Positions 1-5,803 of a DNA stretch of 10,847 bases are shown here, in pieces; position 1 is the stretch's first letter, and the number at the start of each line of letters is the position of its first letter. The notes beneath the pieces were generated by a model that worked only from the letters and a program-made list of their open reading frames with translations, ran no database searches and was not told the DNA's origin. The stretch lies in the NCBI RefSeq assembly GCF_937875145.1, contig NZ_CALNCS010000087.1, positions 1 to 10,847 of the forward strand, written 5' to 3'. Origin of the DNA: Alkalibaculum bacchi. GTDB lineage: Bacteria; Bacillota; Clostridia; Eubacteriales; Alkalibacteraceae. Made by a program: the position numbers and the translations under genes.

Positions 1-65
1 ACTTGATTTCTCTTTCCCTTTGGTCAAGACAAATCAGGTATTACTCCCAGGTGGTCAGCAAAACC
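1..65. repeat. 65-bp dispersed repeat, copy 1 (left edge cut)
   Basis: This stretch recurs at 4109-4173 with a single difference (C here, A there, in the GGTGGTMAGC segment). It holds a short inverted pair, CTTGA...TCAAG. In the second copy the upstream flank supplies the left arm of a longer stem (GTAATACC...GGTATTAC), so the copy here is probably the right part of an element that begins before the window. No reading frame is conserved across it. It looks like a non-coding dispersed element; its mobility is unknown. Confidence 0.8.
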
Positions 66-68
66 GTA

Positions 69-84
69 CTCGCCTTCGGGCGAG
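69..84. repeat. 6-bp GC hairpin with TTCG loop
   Basis: CTCGCC (69-74) and GGCGAG (79-84) pair perfectly around TTCG, a loop sequence known to be very stable in RNA. No T-tract follows, so it is not a classic terminator. A close variant with a compensating G-T pair occurs at 4350-4365 (CTCGCC-TATA-GGTGAG). This suggests both belong to the dispersed hairpin family of this window. Confidence 0.55.
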
Positions 85-100
85 ATAAAGACCTAAGCTC

Positions 101-250
101 CTGCCCCAGTCATCCTGAGCGCAGCGAAGGATCTTTACACACTAATTAATAAAACAAAAACTTCTAAAAAATACCAACTTTTTTTATTCATCTTAGCTGC
201 CACCATCGGTGGCAGTTTTTACTTAGAACTTACAACGTACAACTTAGAAC
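101..250. repeat. Composite intergenic repeat, copy A
   Basis: Three modules occur in the same order here and at 7323-7479. The first is a 26-bp REP-like module at 109-134 (starts GTCATCCTGAGC, ends GAAGGATCT), identical to 7333-7358. The second, after 62 bp of AT-rich DNA, is a hairpin with arms GCCACC/GGTGGC. The third is a 30-bp tail at 221-250 containing ACTTAGAAC twice, 28/30 identical to 7450-7479. The 26-bp module itself can fold imperfectly (ATCCT...AGGAT). Repeats of this GTCATCCTGAG...GAAGGATCT type are known as dispersed intergenic elements in many bacteria. The arrangement of the modules is what is seen here. Confidence 0.75.
197..220 (+). terminator. Rho-independent terminator-like hairpin
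   Basis: CTGCCACC (197-204) and GGTGGCAG (208-215) form a perfect 8-bp stem with a 3-base loop, followed by five T (216-220). It could end transcription of a gene lying before the window. It is also the hairpin module of composite repeat A, so terminator activity and repeat identity may coincide. Confidence 0.6.
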
Positions 251-270
251 TAATACGTGCGTTTTTTTGT

Positions 271-302
271 AAAAATTGGCTTGACAATAGCCAATTTTTT
301 TT
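271..302 (+). terminator. Strong Rho-independent terminator upstream of dacF
   Basis: AAAAATTGGCT (271-281) and AGCCAATTTTT (289-299) pair over 11 bp around a 7-base loop, and the T run extends to 302. The A-rich left arm would also let it work on the minus strand. It would end any transcript entering from the left. Its loop contains the -35 box proposed for dacF. Confidence 0.75.
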
Positions 303-309
303 GTATATG
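281..309 (+). promoter_or_regulatory. Putative sigma-A promoter of dacF
   Basis: A perfect -35 box TTGACA (281-286) is followed after 17 bp by TATATG (304-309), 4/6 matches to the -10 consensus. Transcription would start near 316, giving a leader of about 45 nt before the ATG. The -35 box lies in the loop region of the terminator hairpin. I saw no convincing forespore-sigma (SigF/SigG) site, although B. subtilis dacF is a SigF gene. Confidence 0.5.
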
Positions 310-360
310 GTTGATACTGTAAACACAAACTATAGTTAATTATATAAATGGAGGTTAATT

Positions 361-1548
361 ATGAAAAAATCAATTTCTTTCTTTTTAACTTGTCTACTGC
401 TATTTAATTATACTATAGTAAGTGCAGAGCCAGCTACGGAAGAAGGCAAAGATGCGCAGACAGAGGGGCTTCAGATTGAATCTTCATCTGCAATACTAAT
501 AGATGCAGCTACTGGACAAATACTTTATGAGAAAAATGCCAATGAAAGGCGTGCTCCAGCAAGTGTTACAAAAGTAATGACTATGCTTATTATTATGGAA
601 GAATTAGATAAAGAGAATATCTCAATAAATGATCAAGTTACAGTGAGCCAATTTGCTGCAGATATGGGTGGTTCTCAGCTGTTTTTAGAGCCTTCAGAAA
701 CCGTAAGCGTAGACGATTTGCTCAAGGGCATTGCCATTGAATCAGCAAATGATGCAGCAGCTACTATGGCAGAGTATATTGCAGGAGATTATCAATCTTT
801 TATCGGAATGATGAATGAAAAGGCAAAAGAATTAGGTATGAAGGACACCCAATTTATGAATTCAAATGGATTGCCTGCAGAAGGGCATTATAGTAGTGCA
901 AATGATATTGCCTTGATGAGCAAAGAGCTAGTAAAATACCCTAAAATTCATGAATATCTGACTATTTGGATGACAGATGTGAACGTAGGGAAAAATGATG
1001 ACAAAGTTCGAACTTTGGCCAATACAAATAAATTGCTTCGAAGGGATAATCGAGTCGACGGCCTTAAAACAGGATATACAGATGACGCTGGTTACTGTTT
1101 AAGTGCTACGGCAAAAGAAGGTTCTATGAGATTAATCTCCGTTGTCTTAGATGCGCCAAGCTCTAATGATCGATTTGATGAAGCCTTGCAATTATTAAAT
1201 TATGGATTTAGCCAATATAAAAATGAAACCGTTGTAGAAGAAAATACGGTATTAGACACCATACCGATTAATCGAGGAGTAAAAGAAGAAATTAATGTTG
1301 TTACAAAAGATGGATACAGCCAGCTTATGTTAAAAAGCGAAAAAAAGGAATTTAAACAAGAAGTAAAACTAAATGACAACATAAGTGCTCCAATAGCAAA
1401 AGGAGATAAAGTTGGAGAATTAAAGATTTTAGAAAATGGAAAAGAAGTAACAAAGATTGACCTTATAGCGGAAGAAGATGTAGAAAAGATCAATTTCTTT
1501 AATCTCTTTAACAAATTTATCACTCAATTTATAAACTTAAGCAACTAA
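361..1548 (+). CDS. dacF: D-alanyl-D-alanine carboxypeptidase (DacF/PBP5 type)
   Basis: A low-molecular-weight penicillin-binding protein (peptidase S11) that removes the terminal D-Ala from peptidoglycan pentapeptides outside the membrane. All three active-site motifs are present: SVTK (S68-K71, catalytic Ser and Lys), SAN (128-130) and KTG (236-238). Residues 1-22 form a signal peptide ending in VSA. The transpeptidase-like domain spans about 40-275, a PBP5 C-terminal beta domain about 285-375, and the last ~20 residues (FFNLFNKFITQFINL) look like an amphipathic membrane anchor. At 395 aa the length is normal for the family. The start is fixed by GGAGG at 350-354, 6 nt before the ATG. The name dacF rests on the lysA neighbour; in B. 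subtilis spoIIA and spoVA lie between the two, and here they do not. The enzyme class is secure; the paralogue name is less so. Confidence 0.93.
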   Translation: MKKSISFFLTCLLLFNYTIVSAEPATEEGKDAQTEGLQIESSSAILIDAATGQILYEKNANERRAPASVTKVMTMLIIMEELDKENISINDQVTVSQFAADMGGSQLFLEPSETVSVDDLLKGIAIESANDAAATMAEYIAGDYQSFIGMMNEKAKELGMKDTQFMNSNGLPAEGHYSSANDIALMSKELVKYPKIHEYLTIWMTDVNVGKNDDKVRTLANTNKLLRRDNRVDGLKTGYTDDAGYCLSATAKEGSMRLISVVLDAPSSNDRFDEALQLLNYGFSQYKNETVVEENTVLDTIPINRGVKEEINVVTKDGYSQLMLKSEKKEFKQEVKLNDNISAPIAKGDKVGELKILENGKEVTKIDLIAEEDVEKINFFNLFNKFITQFINLSN

Positions 1549-1560
1549 TTATTTATAGCA

Positions 1561-1609
1561 ACTAGCACTGGTCGCTAGTCGTAGGTTTTGATTTCTATCT
1601 AAAAACCTA
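1561..1609. repeat. Two consecutive hairpins after dacF
   Basis: ACTAGC (1561-1566) pairs with GCTAGT (1574-1579). TAGGTTTT (1582-1589) pairs with AAAACCTA (1602-1609). Neither is followed by a T-tract, so terminator function is weak at best. The segment GTCGTAGGTT resembles 4039-4048 in another gap, linking it to the dispersed repeat words of this genome. Confidence 0.5.
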
Positions 1610-1643
1610 GTGTTTGATCCAGATGCGTAGTTGCTATTATTTC

Positions 1644-1672
1644 TTGTTTTTGCCTTTAAATAAAGGTATAAT
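1644..1672 (+). promoter_or_regulatory. Sigma-A promoter of lysA
   Basis: TTGTTT (1644-1649), exactly 17 bp, then a perfect TATAAT (1667-1672). The predicted start near 1679 leaves a leader of only about 22 nt, which rules out a lysine riboswitch (L-box) in front of this gene. The lysA RBS AGGAGG lies at 1689-1694. Confidence 0.7.
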
Positions 1673-1700
1673 CATAGTATTATTTATGAGGAGGATGTAC

Positions 1701-2570
1701 ATGATGACAAATTATCTTTTTTCAAACCATGACACCGTAGCTTTAGCAGAAAAGTATGGTACTCCACTATACGTGATCAGTGAAGATATAATAAGAGAAA
1801 ATTTAACAAAAATAATAAATGCATTTACAAAACAAAATGCTACATATGATATTAATTATGCTGGCAAAGCTTTTTTAAATTTGGCAATGTGCAATATTAT
1901 AAAGGATATGGGCGTATCTTTAGACGTAGTATCAGGGGGAGAACTTTACACAGCGTATATGGCAAGTTTTCCTATGGAAAGAGTTTGTCTTCATGGTAGC
2001 AATAAAACAGTTGAAGAAATAAAAATGGCCATCGAATACAATATCGGCAAAGTAATTGTCGATAGCAAATATGAACTAGAACTTTTAAATGCCATCTGCG
2101 AAGAACACAATCATGTAATGAGAGTGTCTATACGAGTTTCCCCAGGTGTTGAAGCACATACTCATGAATTTATACAAACAGGAAAAATAGACTCAAAATT
2201 TGGTATACCTTTAAAACAAGTAAGAGATTTATTTGATTTTAGCAAAGACTTAAAAAACATTAATATTATCGGCTTACACTGTCATATAGGATCCCAAATA
2301 ATTGATGAAGAGCCTTTTTTAGTCACTGCAGAAGTAATGCTTAATTTAATGAAAGAGCTAAAAGAAGACGGATTTTCTTTAACCGAGTTAAATTTAGGTG
2401 GTGGATTTGGTATTCCACAAATGAGACATGATGCAAGCTTTAATGTAGATCAGTATATTGAAAAACTAATGAGTACAGTGAGAAGGATTTGCAGCGAAAT
2501 TCAATTAGAGGTGCCTAAAATCGTCGTTGAGCCAGGTCGTTATACAGTAGGAACGGCAGGCATTGTATAA
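1701..2570 (+). pseudogene. lysA: Diaminopimelate decarboxylase, N-terminal part (frameshifted)
   Basis: LysA is a PLP enzyme that decarboxylates meso-diaminopimelate to L-lysine, the last step of lysine synthesis. This frame carries the N-terminal alanine-racemase-like barrel: the PLP lysine in YAGKAF (K56), HCHIGSQI, the glycine-rich phosphate loop GGGFGI, and EPGRYTVG. AGGAGG at 1689-1694 supports ATG at 1701 (6 nt) or the in-frame ATG at 1704 (9 nt); upstream in-frame codons lie inside the promoter and are unlikely to be translated. The frame stops at TAA 2568-2570, just after AGIV. The family continues with LYKIG, and exactly that sequence resumes in another frame at 2563. The product would lack the C-terminal beta domain that completes the active site, so it is probably inactive unless the shift is a sequencing error. 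Confidence 0.9.
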
Positions 2571-2970
2571 GATTGGTACAGTAAAGGAAATACCCGAAAT
2601 CCGAAAATACGTCAGCGTTGATGGAGGAATGACGGACAACCCTCGGCCTGCATTGTATGGTGCAGTCTATGATGCCATAGTAGCCAATAAAACTTTAGTT
2701 TCTGAGGAACAAGAGATTGTCACTATAAGCGGAAGATGTTGTGAAAGCGACACCCTTATAAAAGACATCCAATTGCCAAAAGTAGAACCAGGAGATATCT
2801 TAGCCGTCTTAAATACAGGTGCTTATAATTATGCTATGTCTAGTAATTACAACAAAATACCAAGACCAGCAGTAGTTCTCTTAAGAGGAGATGAAGATGA
2901 GATCATTGTAAGAAGAGAAACCTACGAGGACATTGTCGCAAAAGACATGTTGCCAAGCTGGCAGAAATAA
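2563..2970 (+). pseudogene. lysA: Diaminopimelate decarboxylase, C-terminal part (frameshifted)
   Basis: This continuation of lysA in the next frame overlaps the first part by 8 bp. It reads directly into the conserved LysA C-terminal domain: VSVDGGMTDNPRPALYGA, then CCES, TGAYNYAMSSNYN and IPRPAVV. The opening TTG is a leucine codon of the parent gene rather than a plausible start; there is no RBS in front. The substrate motif usually written CESGD reads CES-D-T here, one residue short of the B. subtilis form as I recall it; this may be a lineage variant. Everything else looks under selection, with no further stops, so the break is recent, programmed or artefactual. Confidence 0.88.
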
Positions 2971-3000
2971 AAGCTGAAAGCGGAAAGTAGAAAGCTGAAA
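2970..3000. repeat. GAAAGC-word repeat tract
   Basis: This is a short degenerate tandem of roughly 8-10-bp words built on AAAGCTGAAAGCGGAAAG, starting at the last base of the lysA stop codon. Similar words occur at 4179-4208 and 4322-4331, and on the opposite strand at 4456-4465. The position right after a stop codon resembles the repeats after dacB and scpB. No function is evident. Confidence 0.6.
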
Positions 3001-3032
3001 AAAACACTTATCTATTGGCGAGATCGTCTAAA

Positions 3033-3166
3033 GTCTAAGATCCTTCGCTATCGCTCAAGGATGACGAGAGTAGGCGGCTTTACAGGACTTTAAATGCTTA
3101 AGGCATATTTTGACCCAAGCTACTGCTTTTGTCATCCTGAGGAGCTTGCAACGAAGGATCTTAGAC
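3033..3166. repeat. 134-bp inverted-repeat element (MITE-like)
   Basis: The left arm (3033-3065) and right arm (3131-3166) are inverted copies of the REP-like GTCATCCTGAG...GAAGGATCT module, with a 65-bp centre. The outer 15 bp pair perfectly (GTCTAAGATCCTTCG with CGAAGGATCTTAGAC), as do the inner AGGATGAC/GTCATCCT ends. The tips differ in length and sequence. The centre has no reading frame of note. The architecture resembles a miniature inverted-repeat element or paired REP (BIME-like) unit. I saw no clear target-site duplication. Confidence 0.7.
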
Positions 3167-3364
3167 CCAAAAGGAATGCTAAACGCTAGGGACTGAAGCG
3201 CTAAGGGGCTTTTTACTTAGAACTTATAGAGTGGTTACTTTGCTTGTCGAGAAGCGTAGCGACGAAGAGAAGCATTAGCCAGGCTTGCCCAAGAGCACAA
3301 GCATAGCGCAGGGCGATTGGCTGCAAGCTACGGCAGAACATAGAACTAAAAAAAGGGGGATTAC
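3167..3364. other. Intergenic remnant of repeat words before the M50 gene
   Basis: This is the rest of the 394-bp gap after lysA. It contains TTTTACTTAGAACTTA (3211-3226), a tail shared with the hairpin repeats. It also has a degenerate REP-like copy (AGAAGCGTAGCGACGAAGAG, about 3250-3269), GCTTG/CAAGC inverted words near 3283-3302, and AGAACATAGAACT (about 3336-3348) just before the Shine-Dalgarno. I found no promoter that I would defend and no gene. Confidence 0.5.
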
Positions 3365-4009
3365 ATGGGTGGCATATTAAACAATATTTTAAGCAATATT
3401 GTGGGTTCATTACAGGCTATGATTTATACTTTGCCAGCGTTGCTTATTACTATTACTCTACATGAATTAGCACATGGCTATACTGCATATAAATTAGGGG
3501 ATCCTACGGCAAAATCTGCGGGGCGGCTTACTTTAAATCCCATTAAGCACATAGATCCTATGGGTCTTTTATGCCTTTTTATTTTGAGGTTTGGATGGGC
3601 AAAACCAGTTCCGTATAATCCAAACTATTTTAAAAACAGAAGAAAGGGCACCTTTTTAGTTTCACTTGCAGGGCCCTTGACAAATATTATCCTAGGTCTT
3701 ATTTCACTTATAGCAATGTTTCTGTTAAACTCTACAGGTACCACTGCCTATCTTTTCTTTGAGTTGCTCTTTATCTACAATGTGAGTTTTGCCGTCTTTA
3801 ATTTAATTCCTGTTCCACCTCTAGATGGTTCAAAAATCGTAGCGAGCATTTTACCTGGTAAATTAGAAGAAATGTTTTGGAAGGTCGAAAGATACGGTTA
3901 TGTAGTATTGCTCATATTAATCTTTACAAATGTCCTAGACTATATATTAAACCCAGCCATTGAATTTATGATGATTGGGATGTTTTCTTTGGTGAGGTTG
4001 TTTTTTTAA
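3365..4009 (+). CDS. Site-2 protease family membrane metallopeptidase (M50)
   Basis: An integral-membrane zinc metalloprotease of the M50 family, short YwhC-like clade. The zinc and catalytic motif HELAH (33-37) lies in the first membrane segment. NPIKHIDP follows at about 59-65, and the second metal-ligand motif NLIPVPPLDG at 146-155 supplies the Asp. Four to five hydrophobic segments are visible (about 15-33, 64-77, 98-121, 128-150, 177-195). At 214 aa it has the usual length for PDZ-less bacterial forms. The start is ATG 3365 with a modest AGGGGGA (3354-3360) only 4 nt upstream. It sits alone between two repeat-rich gaps. In many Firmicutes a homologue precedes scpA, which fits. The substrate cannot be told from sequence; a sporulation role (SpoIVFB-like) is not implied. 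Confidence 0.88.
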   Translation: MGGILNNILSNIVGSLQAMIYTLPALLITITLHELAHGYTAYKLGDPTAKSAGRLTLNPIKHIDPMGLLCLFILRFGWAKPVPYNPNYFKNRRKGTFLVSLAGPLTNIILGLISLIAMFLLNSTGTTAYLFFELLFIYNVSFAVFNLIPVPPLDGSKIVASILPGKLEEMFWKVERYGYVVLLILIFTNVLDYILNPAIEFMMIGMFSLVRLFF

Positions 4010-4012
4010 AAG

Positions 4013-4036
4013 CAGGTGGTCAGGTGGTCAGGTGGT
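4013..4036. repeat. Tandem CAGGTGGT, three perfect units
   Basis: Three exact 8-bp copies in tandem begin 3 bp after the M50 stop codon. The same word occurs once inside each copy of the 65-bp repeat (AGGTGGTMAGCAAA at about 50-63 and 4157-4170) and again at 7159-7172, overlapping the dacB stop. The copy number is likely to be variable between strains by slippage. Confidence 0.7.
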
Positions 4037-4043
4037 ATGTCGT

Positions 4044-4173
4044 AGGTTGCGGGTTTCTAGCTCCTTCTAGTCGCTACAAACCTCGCCAACCTTGACAGGG
4101 GTAATACCACTTGATTTCTCTTTCCCTTTGGTCAAGACAAATCAGGTATTACTCCCAGGTGGTAAGCAAAACC
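4044..4173. repeat. 65-bp dispersed repeat, copy 2, with inverted-repeat flank
   Basis: Positions 4109-4173 match 1-65 at 64/65. With its left flank it forms an imperfect stem: GTAATACC (4101-4108) with GGTATTAC (4145-4152), continued by TGATTT (4112-4117) with AAATCA (4139-4144), and CTTGA/TCAAG inside. Just upstream, AGGTTGC-GGGTTT (4044-4056) pairs with AAACC-T-CGC-C-AACCT (4078-4092) with two bulges. The right end diverges from copy 1 directly after AAACC, which marks the element boundary. Confidence 0.75.
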
Positions 4174-4178
4174 TTAAA

Positions 4179-4208
4179 AGCCGAAAGCCGAAAGCGGAAT
4201 GCCGAAAG
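4179..4208. repeat. GAAAGC-word repeat tract (GCCGAAA form)
   Basis: Degenerate tandem words (AGCCGAAAGCCGAAAGCGGA and a further copy) abut the right end of the 65-bp repeat. The composition matches the tract at 2970-3000. No reading frame or regulatory signal is seen. Confidence 0.55.
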
Positions 4209-4250
4209 AAAATGCAAAATCAACTAGACACCATTACAGCCTTCTAGAGT

Positions 4251-4282
4251 GTCATTCTCAGGAGCGTAGCGACGAAGAATCT
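4251..4282. repeat. REP-like module, divergent copy
   Basis: The module begins GTCATTCTCAGGAGCG and ends CGAAGAATCT, 32 nt in all. It shows matched changes in the outer arms (ATTCT/AGAAT here against ATCCT/AGGAT in the copies at 109 and 7333). The C-to-T and G-to-A changes preserve pairing, which argues that the hairpin itself is maintained. Confidence 0.6.
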
Positions 4283-4321
4283 CTAGGAACGAACTTTGCG
4301 TAACTTAGAATGAATAATATT

Positions 4322-4465
4322 GAAAGCTGAATGTGCAAGAAAATCTAAACTCGCCTATAGGTGAGGTGATTCTTGCTTTTAACCTCTTGCCTCTCAATCC
4401 GTAGGGAACGACGCCCTCGTCGTTCCGCATAACGGTCACCTTAGGTGACCCAAATTTCAGCTTTC
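4322..4465. repeat. 144-bp composite palindromic element with three nested hairpins
   Basis: The outer arms GAAAGCTGAA (4322-4331) and TTCAGCTTTC (4456-4465) are exact inverses. Inside are three hairpins. Hairpin 1 has arms GCAAGAA (4335-4341) and TTCTTGC (4370-4376) enclosing CTCGCC-TATA-GGTGAG (4350-4365), followed by TTTT. Hairpin 2 has perfect 9-bp arms GGAACGACG (4405-4413) and CGTCGTTCC (4418-4426). Hairpin 3 is GGTCACC-TTA-GGTGACC (4434-4450). No believable gene lies here. The whole could fold as a multi-branched RNA in a leader or trailer transcript, or be a cluster of separate repeat insertions. Confidence 0.7.
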
Positions 4466-4551
4466 CGCCTTCTGCTAAAACATTAATATAGGAGCTCAAG
4501 ATAAAATAAAAACACAGACTTTTTCAACATAACAAAAGAAAGAGGTAATAC

Positions 4552-5262
4552 ATGGAATACGAGATAAGGCTTCAAGAGTTTGCAGGGCCCTTGGATTTGC
4601 TTTTGCATTTGATTAAAAAACATGAAATCGACATTTTCGATATTCCAATCTCTCAAATCACAGACCAGTATTTAGAGTATATCAATCAAATGAAAGAATA
4701 CAATATGGACTACTCTAGTGAATTTGTGGTCATGGCTGCTCAGCTTTTACAGATAAAATCCAATCTACTCCTTCCTCCTGAAGAAGATGAAGAAGGAAAT
4801 GAGATCGATCCAAGGTTGGAACTTGCTGAGAAGATCTACGAGTATAAAATTTATAAAGAGATAAGCGAATACTTGCAAAACCAAGGGGAAATATCTATGC
4901 AAGTACACTATAAAGATCCAGAGTACTGGGAAAATACTAATAAAATAATTACTGAAATTGATATTGAAAGTCTTTTTCAGGCGTTTAAAAGAGTTTTGGC
5001 CAAAAGCAAAGTGGAGAAGGTTGAAAATATCCTTCATAAAATAGAAAGAGAGACTGTACGAGTAGAGGATAAAATGAGAGATATTATAAGTCTTCTCGAG
5101 GACAAAAGAGAGATTTCTTTTAGTAGTCTTTTTGACACTACCATCTCCCGTACAAAAATCATTGTGACTTTTTTGGCTTTACTAGAATTAATAAAAAATA
5201 ATTTCGTCTTATGTGCCCAAGAGAGAATTTGTGGTGAGATTGTAATTTGGAAAATTAGGTGA
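4552..5262 (+). CDS. scpA: Segregation and condensation protein A
   Basis: The kleisin subunit of the bacterial SMC condensin. It bridges the Smc heads and carries an ScpB dimer, and so acts in chromosome compaction and segregation on the nucleoid. The N-terminal Smc-neck-binding helices are recognisable: FAGPLDLLLHLIKKHEIDIF (10-29), then DIPISQITDQYLEYI. An acidic linker follows (PPEEDEEGNEIDPRLELAEK, about 76-95), then the C-terminal winged helix (about 170-236), which ends with the usual ALLELIKN...ICGEIVI pattern. The length of 236 aa is slightly short but normal. AGAGGT (4541-4546) supports the ATG. The scpB start follows after 4 bp. No clear promoter was found in the AT-rich 4466-4551 leader. 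Confidence 0.95.
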   Translation: MEYEIRLQEFAGPLDLLLHLIKKHEIDIFDIPISQITDQYLEYINQMKEYNMDYSSEFVVMAAQLLQIKSNLLLPPEEDEEGNEIDPRLELAEKIYEYKIYKEISEYLQNQGEISMQVHYKDPEYWENTNKIITEIDIESLFQAFKRVLAKSKVEKVENILHKIERETVRVEDKMRDIISLLEDKREISFSSLFDTTISRTKIIVTFLALLELIKNNFVLCAQERICGEIVIWKIR

Positions 5263-5266
5263 TGCT

Positions 5267-5803
5267 ATGAAAGATGAGCTATTGGGACCACTAGAAGCTA
5301 TTCTCTTTGCAGTAGGTGAGCCTATTAGCATAAATGAAATAGCAAATAGTTTGAATATAAACACGACAGATACTAAAGATTTATTAGAAGAATTACAAGA
5401 AAAGTATACGAATAGCAATAGAGGAATACAGTTAATACAAATCCAATCCAAATATCAACTAGGTACAAAGACAGAATTTCACCATTATATTGATGATTTA
5501 CTAGTAGAGCGAAACAAAGCAGGTCTATCTCAGGCCGCTTTAGAAACTTTATCCATTGTAGCCTATAAGCAACCAGTTACTCGAATTGAAATTGAACAGA
5601 TAAGAGGAGTAAAGTCATCTAGTGCACTACAGACTTTAGTTGATCGTAATCTCATAAAAGAGGCAGGCAGATTAGAGGCACCAGGTAAGCCAATCCTTTA
5701 TGGAATAACACCGGATTTTCTAAAATATGCAGGAATTACTACAATAGAGGAATTGCCTTCTTTTGAGGAATTTGTACAATCAACAGAAGAAAGTTCCAAG
5801 TAA
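5267..5803 (+). CDS. scpB: Segregation and condensation protein B
   Basis: The partner of ScpA in the Smc-ScpAB complex; it dimerises and binds the ScpA linker to regulate Smc. Two winged-helix domains are visible. The first covers about 1-75 (GPLEAILFAVGEPISINEIA). The second covers about 85-160 with the family signature LSQAALETLSIVAYKQPVTR followed by IEQIRGV and DRNLIKEAGR. The length of 178 aa is typical. It starts 4 bp after scpA; its Shine-Dalgarno (AGGTGA, about 5257-5262) overlaps the scpA stop, so translation is probably coupled. The stop codon lies inside the left arm of a long inverted repeat (5794-5842). Confidence 0.95.
   Translation: MKDELLGPLEAILFAVGEPISINEIANSLNINTTDTKDLLEELQEKYTNSNRGIQLIQIQSKYQLGTKTEFHHYIDDLLVERNKAGLSQAALETLSIVAYKQPVTRIEIEQIRGVKSSSALQTLVDRNLIKEAGRLEAPGKPILYGITPDFLKYAGITTIEELPSFEEFVQSTEESSK

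Noticed and set aside
1..360. Coding end of an upstream gene at the left edge
   Set aside because: The sequence is repeat-derived (matches 4109-4173 and 7323-7479) and no frame shows protein-like content.
1614..1700. N-terminal extension of lysA from 1614
   Set aside because: It would run through the TTGTTT/TATAAT promoter, has no RBS, and adds residues absent from the family; the start at 1701 or 1704 has AGGAGG.
1673..1700. Lysine riboswitch in front of lysA
   Set aside because: The leader after the promoter is only about 22 nt, far too short.
2555..2571. Programmed ribosomal frameshift in lysA
   Set aside because: No slippery heptamer, downstream pseudoknot or internal Shine-Dalgarno is apparent, and the shift needed does not match family spacing as well as a lost 5-bp unit.
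2563..2970. C-terminal lysA part as an independent gene starting at TTG
   Set aside because: No ribosome site, and the TTG encodes a leucine of the parent protein; the fold of this domain alone would lack the PLP site.
3213..3410. Minus-strand open frame across the gap before the M50 gene
   Set aside because: It covers repeat words and the start of a well-supported plus-strand gene; no RBS or recognisable protein pattern.
1..4173. CRISPR array suggested by repeated intergenic words
   Set aside because: Repeats are not regularly spaced, spacers differ greatly in length, and no cas gene is present.
4305..4499. Minus-strand open frame of 64 codons over the palindromic element
   Set aside because: The reading frame is a by-product of the nested hairpins; composition and lack of a ribosome site argue against a gene.
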